Shown piece after piece: positions 1-8,062 of a stretch of DNA of 64,000 bases (positions are counted from its first letter, which is position 1; each line of letters opens with the position of its first letter). The stretch covers positions 620,001 to 684,000 of the forward strand of contig NZ_CP020539.1 of the NCBI RefSeq assembly GCF_002080435.1, given 5' to 3'. The DNA comes from Sphingobium herbicidovorans (GTDB lineage Bacteria > Pseudomonadota > Alphaproteobacteria > Sphingomonadales > Sphingomonadaceae). The notes under the pieces were generated by a model. The model was not told the DNA's origin. It saw only the letters and a program-made list of their open reading frames with translations, and made no database searches. Both the position numbers and the translations under genes were made by a program.

Positions 1-47
1 GAAAGGGATGCAAACGCGATGAAAACCGCAGCGACCAATGTTTTCAT
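1..47 (-). CDS. virB9: VirB9/TrbG/CagX-type T4SS protein, N-terminal fragment cut by window edge
   Basis: Only the first 15 codons are in the window. They begin MKTLVAAVFIAFAS, a short basic start followed by a hydrophobic stretch, which fits a Sec signal peptide of the periplasmic/outer-membrane core subunit VirB9. The ATG overlaps the virB8 stop codon in an ATGA arrangement, and virB9 is the usual gene after virB8. The assignment rests on gene order more than on residues; the rest of the gene lies outside the window. Confidence 0.6.
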   Translation of the reverse strand, partial: MKTLVAAVFIAFASL

Positions 48-742
48 CGGACTACCTCCGGGTCGGAGCGGTAATTCTCGACCTGGAAGCCGAGCGGGTT
101 CCGATAGCGATCACCTTCGGCCATCGGCGCGTTGGCATAGGCGAAAGTGACCGTGGCGATCCAATCGCTGCTCTGCGTATCCGTCTCGGTCTGGACGATC
201 CGTGTGAATCGCACATTGGCAACCCGATCATTGATGAAGGCGATGTTGCGCACCCGCGCCTGGACGACTGCGTTTTTCCCCCAGGCGTTCTGGGGACTGG
301 CAGCATTGTTGTTGCTGAAGAAGCGTGCCCAGCGCTGCTGCTCCGCCGGCTGCGACAGGATTGTCACGAAGCGGAAATTCTCCTCGGCAGCCGCCGGTAT
401 CCAGCTTTCACGCGTCCGGACATATTGCGCGAGAAAGTATTTGGTGACCGCTTCATCATAGCGCATCGGCCGCTGGGTCAGCGCCGTCTGGACATCCACC
501 GCGCCCGTCGTCTGATTGACCCGAATGACATAGGGCACGACGGTCTTGAGCGGGGCCAGCGCGGCGACAGCAAAAATGGATGCGGCCGCAAGGATCGAGG
601 TTACCGTCGCCACGGTCCAAGCAATACGCGTCGATCGCAATGCCGATCGAACCCTGTCCTGGTCCCAGCTTCGCGCTTCCTGGAAATAGCGTTTGAGCCC
701 GGAAGTAGGCACCGCCTCCGCGTCATCGTCAGCAACTCGCAT
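44..742 (-). CDS. virB8: VirB8-type T4SS inner-membrane protein
   Basis: About 232 aa. A short cytoplasmic N-terminus is followed by one transmembrane helix (roughly residues 38-58, TVATVTSILAAASIFAVAAL) and a periplasmic domain of the VirB8/TrbF/NTF2-like fold, with a conserved core around VVPYVIRVNQTTGAVDV and ending in NPLGFQVENYRSDPE. VirB8 bridges the inner-membrane complex and the core channel of conjugative type IV secretion systems. I chose the ATG at 742 (MRVADDD) because the upstream extension is Arg-rich, unlike the family, and overlaps the preceding lipoprotein gene. It overlaps virB7 by 14 nt and virB9 by 4 nt, so it lies within one operon. Confidence 0.9.
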   Translation of the reverse strand: MRVADDDAEAVPTSGLKRYFQEARSWDQDRVRSALRSTRIAWTVATVTSILAAASIFAVAALAPLKTVVPYVIRVNQTTGAVDVQTALTQRPMRYDEAVTKYFLAQYVRTRESWIPAAAEENFRFVTILSQPAEQQRWARFFSNNNAASPQNAWGKNAVVQARVRNIAFINDRVANVRFTRIVQTETDTQSSDWIATVTFAYANAPMAEGDRYRNPLGFQVENYRSDPEVVR

Positions 743-1064
743 AACGAATGTCCTTTGGCGCAAAGGAAACCTTGTCGTCCGGAGGCGCTGGCACTGCGGG
801 CGGAGGCGGTGGATCGCCCACCTGCGGATGAGACAAGGGAGGAATGGGCGGCGCAGGGCGCGGCGCTGTAGTCGCCCGCACCGGCGATCCGGGCAGAACG
901 CTCCCATAGATGTTCACGTCACGCAGATGGTGCCCGTTGCAAACGGCCAGCTTCTTGGGTCCGGACGCGCATGCCGCGAGGCCCAGCAGTGGAAGGCTGC
1001 CGATCAGGCAGAAAGTAACCTGGCGGATGGTGAACGTCGATTTTTGAGGACAGGGCAAGGTCAT
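729..1064 (-). CDS. virB7: VirB7-like lipoprotein of the T4SS
   Basis: 111 aa with a lipoprotein signal: a hydrophobic segment ending LLGLAAC, with Cys about residue 32. The mature part is Pro-rich (APRPAPPIPPLSHP, PPPPPAVPAPP). Its position between virB6 and virB8 is the canonical position of the outer-membrane lipoprotein VirB7, which stabilises VirB9. VirB7 proteins are poorly conserved, so the name comes from the lipobox plus position. At 111 aa it is longer than the roughly 40-60 aa classical VirB7. The Pro-rich linker may span the periplasm. Confidence 0.7.
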   Translation of the reverse strand: MTLPCPQKSTFTIRQVTFCLIGSLPLLGLAACASGPKKLAVCNGHHLRDVNIYGSVLPGSPVRATTAPRPAPPIPPLSHPQVGDPPPPPAVPAPPDDKVSFAPKDIRYASC

Positions 1065-1076
1065 GGTGATGTCTCA

Positions 1077-2021
1077 CTATGCCGCTTCGATGGAGCCGCC
1101 CCGACGAGCGGCGCGCTCCAGATTGCGGCTGTTGCGCGCAATGCGGCGTTGTCGGAGGGGAGATGCCATCGTCCCCCAGGCGGTCCCGGCGAAGGCACCA
1201 ACCCCCGCAGCGGCGCCGCCCGCAATGCCGGTGGCAATGGCCGGAGCCTGGAAAAAGAAAATGGTCCCGAGGAAGAGATAAACGGCGAAAAGAACCGCAC
1301 CGATTGTCACATCAGCTTTTGATTCTGCAGCCGCGATTGCGATGCTGCCCAAATCAGAAATGAGCGTCGTGATCGCGATGATCACTCCCATGAGGACTAT
1401 GTAGTTGAAGACCTGCCCGAGCCATCCATGAAAGAAGCGGCGCGTAGGTTCGAACAATGCAAGTGCAATGAAAATTGGCCCGAGAGCTATAATAATGGCC
1501 AGCGCTATTTTGGCAAAAATAGTAATTGAAAAACCGATCGCGGCAGACAATCCTGCCAGCGCGTAGAGGCAAACGGCTAGAGCGATCAGCACCAAACGCA
1601 TCGGATTAATTTCAATATACGTCGCAGCTTTGGCGCGAATTATGAGAACTATGCTGTCGACTTGATTGAAGTAGTCATCAAATGCAGCGCCCACGCTGGT
1701 GATGGTCCGCCCGGAGAGTGCCTGCGAGAGTGCGTCCGGCATCCCATGAAAAAGAGGCGTGGTGATCCACTCGGAATAGGCGACCGTCGTTGCGGCAATA
1801 TACAGCAGGCAGAGCTTGACCATTCGGTAGAATAGTTCGCCCCAGGGTTCGCTAATAATGCCGCGCATCACCATGTAGCCGAACAAAGCGATATAAATAA
1901 CAAGCCCAACGGCGAGCGGCCCGCGAACAACCTCAACGACGTTTTGAAGACGCTCGTTGAGGAACAGGTCTAACTGATTGTCGACCTGCATATAGAAATC
2001 GTTGAACAGTGTAGAGGCCAT
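1077..2021 (-). CDS. virB6: VirB6/TrbL-type polytopic T4SS membrane protein
   Basis: 314 aa with several clear hydrophobic helices: VGLVIYIALFGYMVM near residue 38, LVLIALAVCLYALAGLSAAIG near 145, IALAIIIALGPIFIALALF near 170, YIVLMGVIIAITTLI near 207, and VLFAVYLFLGTIFFFQ near 243. The segment ALGPIFIALALFEPTRRFFHGWLGQ matches the conserved core of VirB6 (TrbL/VirB6 family), which forms part of the inner-membrane translocation channel. The C-terminus is basic (PLRQRRIARNSRNLERAARR). Part of this gene (about 1.40-1.90 kb) is noticeably less GC-rich than its neighbours. Confidence 0.9.
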   Translation of the reverse strand: MASTLFNDFYMQVDNQLDLFLNERLQNVVEVVRGPLAVGLVIYIALFGYMVMRGIISEPWGELFYRMVKLCLLYIAATTVAYSEWITTPLFHGMPDALSQALSGRTITSVGAAFDDYFNQVDSIVLIIRAKAATYIEINPMRLVLIALAVCLYALAGLSAAIGFSITIFAKIALAIIIALGPIFIALALFEPTRRFFHGWLGQVFNYIVLMGVIIAITTLISDLGSIAIAAAESKADVTIGAVLFAVYLFLGTIFFFQAPAIATGIAGGAAAGVGAFAGTAWGTMASPLRQRRIARNSRNLERAARRGGSIEAA

Positions 2022-2038
2022 TGCGGGTCAGCTCGCCG

Positions 2039-2242
2039 TCAAAGTGACCGCTTCAGGTCATCGAGATCTTTAACGTCCTGAGCATTGACGCACTCGCGGG
2101 AACTTGGATGGGTTCCGTTCGCGCAATCCCTGAGCGTTTGATTCCGCAGATCGGAGTTACTGCGATACTCATCTTTTCCGGTCGGCGGTTTGCACCCGAG
2201 CAAGCCAACCAAAGTAACGCTTACGACAATGGCCCGGAGCAT
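2039..2242 (-). CDS. EexN-like entry-exclusion lipoprotein
   Basis: 67 aa. The start MLRAIVVSVTLVGLLGC is a compact lipoprotein signal with Cys at about residue 17. The C-terminal half, LRDCANGTHPSSRECVNAQ, matches the two-cysteine pattern of the EexN family, which blocks redundant conjugation into cells that already carry the element. It sits between virB5 and virB6, where eex genes occur in several VirB systems, and its start overlaps the virB5 stop. Function is inferred from the Cys pattern and location. Confidence 0.65.
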   Translation of the reverse strand: MLRAIVVSVTLVGLLGCKPPTGKDEYRSNSDLRNQTLRDCANGTHPSSRECVNAQDVKDLDDLKRSL

Positions 2243-2958
2243 TACGAGCCTCCCAAACTTGCCGATAGGTCGGCTAAATCCTGCTCATCGTCGCGCTGCA
2301 TCTGAAGACGACGTCCTGACTCCTGCCGCATCCGCAGCGCCTGCAACTGCAGGGCATCATTTTGGATATGGGCGTTTTCGACCCCTACCCTTGCCTGGAT
2401 GTCCATGACCTGTTTGGCGTCCGAAGCCGTATCGAGCGAGGTGCGCAGTTCTTCCAAGCCTGCGGTGCGCTGGGCCGAGACGCCGTAGGCCGACTCCGCT
2501 ATCGCAGCATCGCGGGCGGCCAGATCGCCGTTTCGCAACAGGTTGTCGCGCGACGCCCGTTCATAAGCGGATGCGCCAGGCCGCAGCTCCGGCAGTGCAA
2601 TGCGGTTGGCATCGCGAATGCGGGTCGCGGCACTGCCAAGCGATCCCAGGCTGGCATTTTCCGACGACATCAGCCTGCCGAGGTCGCGGGCCTCAGGCGG
2701 CAGAAGATGGCGCATGGCATCGGTCGATAGCGACGGGGCAATGCCATTGACGTCGGTGACCTGATTGAAGCTACCGTAGAGCTGCTTGGCCTCGGCGATC
2801 TGCTCCTTGCCCTGGTCGATCATGGACAGGGTGTTCTTGACCGTGGCGAGCGCCTGCAAATAGCCGGAGCTGTCATAGACCGGTATGCCCTGGGCGGCGG
2901 CCGGACCCGCCGTTCCCAGGATAATCGCACCGATCGCTGCGAATCCGCCTTTACGCAT
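2242..2958 (-). CDS. virB5: VirB5-type minor pilin / P-type DNA transfer protein
   Basis: 238 aa with a signal peptide cleaved after about residue 22 (AGPAAAQG). The mature protein is helical and rich in Ala, Leu and Gln, with the VirB5-family start IPVYDSSGYLQALATVKNTL and a Q/R-rich C-terminal helix. VirB5 sits at the tip of the T-pilus and helps contact the recipient cell. It lies 3 nt after the virB4 stop and overlaps the eexN-like start. Length and order match TraC/VirB5 of conjugative plasmids. Confidence 0.85.
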   Translation of the reverse strand: MRKGGFAAIGAIILGTAGPAAAQGIPVYDSSGYLQALATVKNTLSMIDQGKEQIAEAKQLYGSFNQVTDVNGIAPSLSTDAMRHLLPPEARDLGRLMSSENASLGSLGSAATRIRDANRIALPELRPGASAYERASRDNLLRNGDLAARDAAIAESAYGVSAQRTAGLEELRTSLDTASDAKQVMDIQARVGVENAHIQNDALQLQALRMRQESGRRLQMQRDDEQDLADLSASLGGS

Positions 2959-2961
2959 AGC

Positions 2962-5373
2962 TCATCCTTTCCTGCTCGATGGAGATCGACGCTGCTGGTG
3001 AAAGAGGGGCAGCCAGTATTCGGGATCGTCGCCGACCTCGGCGCGGATGGCATCGAGCAGCGTCACCGTTTCCGTGGTGCCCGAGAGAACTGCCAGCTCG
3101 TCGGAGAGACCGCCAAGATCGAGCTCGACGACGATTGAGTCATGGCCTTGCTTGACCAGGAACCGGCGGGATTCCGGATTCAGATCGTGGCGGATGAGCT
3201 TGAATTCCGCCTGGGTCAGACCCAGTCCATCGACATAGTCCGTTTCGCGGCCATAGGGGTTGGGAAGCAGTATCTTGGTCGCAACCTGCTCCATGATGCT
3301 GTGCGAAATGTCCGAACGCAGCGCATCCGCAGGGCTTTGCGTGCCGAAGACAAGAAAGGCATTCTGCTTGCGGTAGGTCTTGAGGCCGTCCTGCGCGAAG
3401 GCGCGGAACGCATCGTCCCCCAAGGCTTTCCAGAATTCGTCGATATCGATCACAAGCCGCCGGCCGTCGAGGAGACCGTCGATCCGGTGGAACATGTACA
3501 TCATGAGCGGCGTGCGCACTTCGGGGTTGTCGAGAAAATCGGTCATGTCGAAGCCGACGAACGGCGCCTCCAGCGACAAAGCGTCGATCTCATTGTCGAA
3601 CACCCAGCCGAGCGAACCGCCCCGCGCCCATTTCTCCAGCCGGGCACCGATGCCTTCCGGGTCGCGCTGACCGAGCAGCTGGCGAAGCGCGAGAATGGAG
3701 CGGTCCTCCGGCGCAAGGCGTCCGAGCGAGGCCAGCCCCTCATCGATCATGCGCTCCTGCGTGACGCCGAGTTGGCCTCCAACCGGCGTCACCAGCTGCC
3801 GGATCAGGCGCCCCAGGAAGACAAGATTGCGCGGACCATAGTCGAGTGCCCGCAGCGGAGCGAAACCCGTAGGCTCACCATTCTTCAGCGTCAGATAGAT
3901 CCCGCCCGCGGATCGGACATAGATCTCCGCGCCGCGGTCCTTGTCGATGAAGATCTGCTGCGCGCCCGTCTTCTCGAGCTGCGCCATCAGAAAATTCTGG
4001 ACGACGGTCTTGCCCGCGCCGGAAGGACCGATGATCAGTGTGTGACCCAAGTCGCCAACATGGAAGTTGAAATAATAGGGCGATTGCGCGGCCGTCTTCA
4101 TCATGGCGATCGCAGGCCCCCAATGGTTCCCCTTGGCCCGGCCTGCGGGATAGGTATGGAACGGCGCCAAGGCAGCAAAATTGCGCGAGGTGATCGCCGC
4201 TGGCCGCGCCCGCCATGCGAAATTTCCGGGCAGCTGCGCCCAAAACGCTGCTTCGAGCGCTGGTCCTTCGCGCGCCGCCACCAAACCAGCATCGGCCAGT
4301 GCCGCGCGCGCGGCCGAGAGATTGTCGGCAAGTCGCCTTTGGCTGTCGGCGAAGACCGCCAGCGAGAAATGATGCTCCCCGAGCACGAACCGGTTGCTTT
4401 GCAGATCGTCGGCTGCATCGGCGAGATCGAGCGCCTGGCTCGCTGCGGCATCCTCGGTCGAGGCCATCTGGTTTTGCCGGCGGCGCAGACGTTCGGCTGC
4501 CCGCGCTTTGCCCATGAAGGTGAAGGATTGCGAGACGACGAAGGCGAAATCCTGGCCGAGCAAGGCATTCATCTGTCCCGGGCGCGTCAGCGCGGGATAT
4601 TCCCTGATGCCGAAGATTCCCTGCCAGCGGCTCGTGTCATGGGCACGGATCTCGACCGTCTCACGTCCGAAGATCACGCGCTCGCCGTAAAGCGCGGATC
4701 CCAGATGCCCGCGGACGAGCGGAACCCTGGATCGCGCACCCATCATCACTTGCTCGAGCACCTCAAGCGGGGCGGAGAAGATCAGGCCATTATGCTCGTA
4801 GAGAGCAAGGCGCGCCGGACTGCAGCGGCGGAGCAGCTTCTCGATGTCGCGCGCCTTCTCCTCGAAGCGCGCCAGTTCATCGGGATCGACCTCCTCCTCT
4901 GCGGCCTTGGCTTTCGCGATCCGCTTGAGCAGCAGCCCGGTCCGGTCGGCCGATCCGACTGCCGGACGCATGAGAAGCGTCAGATAATGCTCATTGACGA
5001 ACATCCGCTTGGCGGTGACGCGCGCCCGATATTTAGCGTCGAGCTCGGCGGCGAACTTTGAGCGGAACTGCCCTTCGGGATAGTCCCCTACGGCTGAGCG
5101 GACGATGTGGGTCCAGATCGCAAGCCGATCGTCGGCGATGTTGCGCCAAGTGCCGTTGAGCTTCTCGTGCCAATCATTGAGGTGGATCGGATCAGCCGTC
5201 TCGAAAGCCATGCCTTCGAGGCGGAACATCATCATGAGATCGCCGCTATCAAGCGCAATCACATCGGGCGTCACATGGCGGGCATAGGGAAGATAGCGCC
5301 CGGGCTCCGCTTCTCGGGTCAGAACCCGCCAAGGCGTCTTGCGCGGCGGCAGCTGGGCGGCGGCGCTAGCCAC
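2962..5373 (-). CDS. virB4: VirB4-type conjugation ATPase
   Basis: 803 aa, the usual size for VirB4/CagE. The N-terminal CagE/TrbE/VirB domain is followed by an AAA+ ATPase domain with a Walker A motif GPSGAGKT at about residues 447-454 and a Walker B region LVIDIDEFW at about 640. It powers pilus assembly and substrate transfer at the inner membrane. It overlaps the virB3 end by 8 nt and sits 3 nt before virB5, which indicates translational coupling. A 639-aa open frame on the opposite strand is only a shadow. Confidence 0.97.
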   Translation of the reverse strand: MASAAAQLPPRKTPWRVLTREAEPGRYLPYARHVTPDVIALDSGDLMMMFRLEGMAFETADPIHLNDWHEKLNGTWRNIADDRLAIWTHIVRSAVGDYPEGQFRSKFAAELDAKYRARVTAKRMFVNEHYLTLLMRPAVGSADRTGLLLKRIAKAKAAEEEVDPDELARFEEKARDIEKLLRRCSPARLALYEHNGLIFSAPLEVLEQVMMGARSRVPLVRGHLGSALYGERVIFGRETVEIRAHDTSRWQGIFGIREYPALTRPGQMNALLGQDFAFVVSQSFTFMGKARAAERLRRRQNQMASTEDAAASQALDLADAADDLQSNRFVLGEHHFSLAVFADSQRRLADNLSAARAALADAGLVAAREGPALEAAFWAQLPGNFAWRARPAAITSRNFAALAPFHTYPAGRAKGNHWGPAIAMMKTAAQSPYYFNFHVGDLGHTLIIGPSGAGKTVVQNFLMAQLEKTGAQQIFIDKDRGAEIYVRSAGGIYLTLKNGEPTGFAPLRALDYGPRNLVFLGRLIRQLVTPVGGQLGVTQERMIDEGLASLGRLAPEDRSILALRQLLGQRDPEGIGARLEKWARGGSLGWVFDNEIDALSLEAPFVGFDMTDFLDNPEVRTPLMMYMFHRIDGLLDGRRLVIDIDEFWKALGDDAFRAFAQDGLKTYRKQNAFLVFGTQSPADALRSDISHSIMEQVATKILLPNPYGRETDYVDGLGLTQAEFKLIRHDLNPESRRFLVKQGHDSIVVELDLGGLSDELAVLSGTTETVTLLDAIRAEVGDDPEYWLPLFHQQRRSPSSRKG

Positions 5374-5716
5374 GCGCGAAACCCTTGCGCTTCATCCCCG
5401 CGACCGGCAGCGGCGAATAGGAACTGCCGCCCCACCAGCCGCGGTTCCGGCAGCGCGCCTTGGTCAAAGTCCATAACCATAGCAGGCGAAAGGCATTGGC
5501 GTCGTGGCGCACGATGAGGCGCGCCACCGCGAGGCACGCGCCGCCGATCGCCCCCGCGTAAAGCGGATTGCCGCTGACGATCAGGGTGAGACAGGCAGCA
5601 AGCGCAATCGGCAAGGATGCTTCGAGCGGCACGCCCAGCCACATCGTCGGCCGGGTCACCGCAAGGAAAAGCGTTTCCTCGCGCAGCCGCTCGTTCGAGG
5701 GCGCGGCCTCCTTCAC
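5366..5716 (-). CDS. virB3: VirB3-type T4SS inner-membrane protein
   Basis: About 116 aa from the GTG at 5716, which overlaps the virB2 stop in a GTGA arrangement; an upstream ATG at 5746 is possible but would lie inside virB2. The conserved VirB3 pattern is present: ETLFLAVTRPTMWLGVPLEA, then a hydrophobic hairpin (SLPIALAACLTLIVS and LYAGAIGGACLAVARLIV) and a basic C-terminus. VirB3 is a small membrane partner of VirB4, and in some systems the two are fused. Here they overlap by 8 nt. Confidence 0.88.
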   Translation of the reverse strand: MKEAAPSNERLREETLFLAVTRPTMWLGVPLEASLPIALAACLTLIVSGNPLYAGAIGGACLAVARLIVRHDANAFRLLWLWTLTKARCRNRGWWGGSSYSPLPVAGMKRKGFARG

Positions 5717-6051
5717 GCGCCACCGGTGATGGTATCGACGATCCACTGCGCGCTGAAGACGATGAAAATGCCGACGATGACCGTCACCAAAAGGCCGAGG
5801 CTCGCCCGTCCGGTGAAGAACATGAAGCCGACGATGACGACGGCGATCACCGCAATCGTCTTGGCAAAGGTTCCCGTTAGCCAGGTCTTGATGTTCTCGG
5901 CCATGGAGGTGATGCCGTCCGCACCTTGCGCATGAGCAGGATCACTCAGCAGCAACGAGAGAAGCATCGCCAGGCCGACGATGCCGGCGATGCGCAGCAG
6001 AAGACGCGCCCATTGGGGCTGGGAGCCCAGGCGGGCGGTGATCGCTGTCAT
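5713..6051 (-). CDS. virB2: VirB2-type major pilin
   Basis: 112 aa. A long signal peptide ends near DPAHAQG (about residues 37-43). The mature part is TrbC/VirB2-like: a polar N-terminus (GADGITSMAENIKTWLTG), then two hydrophobic helices (TIAVIAVVIVGFMFFTG and LLVTVIVGIFIVFSAQWIV). This is the pilus subunit of the T4SS. The start at 6051 overlaps the virB1 stop (ATGA), and the stop overlaps the virB3 GTG. Confidence 0.9.
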   Translation of the reverse strand: MTAITARLGSQPQWARLLLRIAGIVGLAMLLSLLLSDPAHAQGADGITSMAENIKTWLTGTFAKTIAVIAVVIVGFMFFTGRASLGLLVTVIVGIFIVFSAQWIVDTITGGA

Positions 6052-6716
6052 GGATGCTGTCCTTTCTGAGAAGTTGTCCCGTCCCCGAAGACCATGAGCG
6101 AGGCTTGCCGGGCATCTGCGGCGATGTTCCAACCAGCGGCCTGCGTCGCAGCGAGCGCAGTGGGTTGCGGTTTGGCGATCACCGCATCGGCAAGCCGGAC
6201 AGGCGCGGTCATCACCGACGCTGGGTGCCTGCCGCGGATCAGGGGAATGACGGTTGACGCGCTGGCATAGACCCGGGCGACATAACCATTGCGAAAGCCG
6301 CGCCGCCGATCGCCAGTATTGTAGAGCGAGAGCGCTGTTGCGATCGCATGGTCCGAACTCTGGGCGGAGTGCGCCACCGACTGATAGTTGGTCGTCAACA
6401 CCCGCGCGGCGGCGGCAAGGTTGCGGCACGGCTCGAAGGCATCCTCCACCGACAGACCCAGCCATCCGAGGTTGGCGCTGTTGATCTGCCCCAAGCCCAA
6501 ATCGATGTTGTAGCCTTGGCGAATGAGGCGACGCGCGGCGGCAATCGCCTGTGCCCTCGTCGCCGGCACCGGCTTGCGCGCACCCGGACTGTTGACCCCG
6601 ATCGCCAGCGTGTTGAATCGGCTTTCCGTGTGAACGATCGAGATCAGCGTCTCAGGCGCCACGCTTGGCGCGCATGAGCCTGCAAGGGCGAGAAGACTGG
6701 CGACGTCGAGGATCAT
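6048..6716 (-). CDS. virB1: VirB1-type lytic transglycosylase
   Basis: 222 aa with an SLT lysozyme-like domain: LISIVHTESRFNTLAIGVN holds the catalytic Glu (about residue 31), followed by GYNIDLGLGQINSANL and ALSLYNTGDRRRGFRNGYVARVY, the typical family signatures. It locally opens peptidoglycan for T4SS assembly. There is no obvious long signal peptide beyond MILDVASLLALAGSCAPS. It overlaps trbM upstream (ATGA) and virB2 downstream. Confidence 0.92.
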   Translation of the reverse strand: MILDVASLLALAGSCAPSVAPETLISIVHTESRFNTLAIGVNSPGARKPVPATRAQAIAAARRLIRQGYNIDLGLGQINSANLGWLGLSVEDAFEPCRNLAAAARVLTTNYQSVAHSAQSSDHAIATALSLYNTGDRRRGFRNGYVARVYASASTVIPLIRGRHPASVMTAPVRLADAVIAKPQPTALAATQAAGWNIAADARQASLMVFGDGTTSQKGQHP

Positions 6717-7054
6717 CGAGCGAGATCCTGCAGCCGCTCGATATGGGCCAGCGAGTAGGTCTCGCGGCGTCCATCGCTGAAAGTCATGACAACCCGGCGC
6801 CGCGTTGCGGAATCGCGATCGTGGACCTTGGTACGAGCAACACCGCCGCCGCTACAGCCGGGAAAAGAGCCGCCGGTGGCCAAGCGCTGCCACAACTTGG
6901 TCATGGGCGCGACGCACTGGGCATATTGCGTCGCGCCACCAGGATTAGAAAGGCACAGGAGAACCTGGCAGCCCAAGTCATTCGCTCGCGCGGGAGTCGG
7001 TTGAAGGGCGGTGCCCATGGCGAGCACCGCCAGGCTGAGAGTCACGCGTTGCAT
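6713..7054 (-). CDS. trbM: TrbM/KikA/MpfK-type conjugal transfer protein
   Basis: 113 aa from the ATG at 7054, with a signal peptide ending TPARAND. The mature protein carries the Cys pattern of TrbM: CQVLLCLSNPGG, QYAQCVAPMTKLWQRLATGGSFPGC. TrbM-type proteins are periplasmic accessories encoded near virB1/virB2 in conjugative systems. This is the first gene of the T4SS operon here. It begins about 50 nt after the dioxygenase stop, so the two may be co-transcribed or separated by a promoter near 7.1-7.18 kb. Confidence 0.8.
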   Translation of the reverse strand: MQRVTLSLAVLAMGTALQPTPARANDLGCQVLLCLSNPGGATQYAQCVAPMTKLWQRLATGGSFPGCSGGGVARTKVHDRDSATRRRVVMTFSDGRRETYSLAHIERLQDLAR

Positions 7055-7104
7055 CGGGTCATTCCCCCGTGAGAGACACCTCCCGCGTCGGGAATTGGCG
7101 TCAG

Positions 7105-8052
7105 CTATCCGTTGGATTTCACCTCTCTTTTGTTCCGCCCGGCCCCGATTTCGGCAATCCCCCCAGCCGGGGGGAGTAGGCTCGTGCGTTGCTGGTCCAG
7201 AAATTCGGCCAGCGCACTTTCCTGATCGGGTCGCAGAGCATCGGTGGCAGCCAGATATTCCGGCGGTTCGCCCCGAAGCAGGACGGACGGACACTGGCCA
7301 TCATAATTGCCGAGATTGGGACGGTGCTGCTGGTAGCCGACCAGCGCGGCAAGGTCTGGATCGAACGCACGGGCCGCATTGGGCGGATAGGTCAGCCATT
7401 TATTTTCGTAGGGCTTCAGCCAGCCCAGGCAATAGCTGACGATGATGCCACGCCGGATCGCGCCGGTCATGTTGGCGCCGGCACCATGCAGCGTAGAACC
7501 GAGGAAGAGGATCGCCGAGCCCGGCTCCGCCTCAACCGCCATGGGCTGCGCGTCCTTGACCATGGAGCCGGCATTATGGCTCCCGGACCAGATCAATGTG
7601 GCGCCGTTTTCAGCCTTGAACGGAGAAATCGGCCACATCACGTTGACGAGATATTCGAGCTCGCCGGCCGGGCCGCGCCACATATCCTGGTCCCTGTGAG
7701 GAAACTGCGCCGGCGCTCCTGGATGCAGTTCGAGCGCCTGCGTGAGGTTGAGCTGGATGGTATCGCACCAGGGGTCGAGAACCGACCGCACCAGGCGCAT
7801 GATCGCAGGATGGCGCACGAGTCGCTCGACAGTGGGTACGCGTTTCAAAAGGCCGCCAAAGCGCTTGGTGAGCGGACCGTAGAAGCCGCCCTGGCAAAAG
7901 GGTGTGGCGGCAAACCGCGGATCGAGGGCCTGATCGATCTCCGCGACCTCTGTCTTGGATGCGATGTCCCGCAACACGCAGAAGCCGTGCCGCTGTAAAT
8001 CGTCATCGACCGCAGGTTCGGCAGCTGGGCGATAGGGGGAGAGATTTGTCAT
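7105..8052 (-). CDS. PhyH-family Fe(II)/2-oxoglutarate dioxygenase beside luxI
   Basis: About 315 aa from the ATG at 8052. It has the phytanoyl-CoA dioxygenase (PhyH) fold features: N-terminal LQRHGFCVLRDIAS, an HxD iron motif in QFPHRDQDMW, and a distal His in FLGSTLHGAGANMTGAIRRG followed by the Arg that would bind 2-oxoglutarate. The family hydroxylates or otherwise oxidises acyl and small-molecule substrates. It lies 10 nt downstream of luxI and upstream of the T4SS, so I infer that it may modify the acyl chain of the homoserine-lactone signal or its acyl precursor. No substrate can be read from the sequence. Confidence 0.8.
   Translation of the reverse strand: MTNLSPYRPAAEPAVDDDLQRHGFCVLRDIASKTEVAEIDQALDPRFAATPFCQGGFYGPLTKRFGGLLKRVPTVERLVRHPAIMRLVRSVLDPWCDTIQLNLTQALELHPGAPAQFPHRDQDMWRGPAGELEYLVNVMWPISPFKAENGATLIWSGSHNAGSMVKDAQPMAVEAEPGSAILFLGSTLHGAGANMTGAIRRGIIVSYCLGWLKPYENKWLTYPPNAARAFDPDLAALVGYQQHRPNLGNYDGQCPSVLLRGEPPEYLAATDALRPDQESALAEFLDQQRTSLLPPAGGIAEIGAGRNKREVKSNG
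7157..7176 (-). promoter_or_regulatory. Candidate lux box upstream of the T4SS operon
   Basis: A GC-rich dyad of the form ATCCCC-N8-GGGGAG. The inner TCCCCCC/GGGGGGA arms are perfect. It lies inside the 3' end of the dioxygenase gene, about 100 nt before the trbM start. A closely similar dyad (ATCCCC-N6-GGGGAG) sits in front of luxI. LuxR-type operators are 18-22 bp dyads, so both are plausible binding sites. This one also encodes Pro-Pro-Ala-Gly-Gly in the dioxygenase, so chance is possible. Confidence 0.4.
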
Positions 8053-8062
8053 GGTGCCCTCT

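Noticed and set aside
3142..5061. 639-aa open frame on the plus strand
   Set aside because: It is exactly antisense to virB4, has no family features, and reflects the high GC at codon position three of the real gene.
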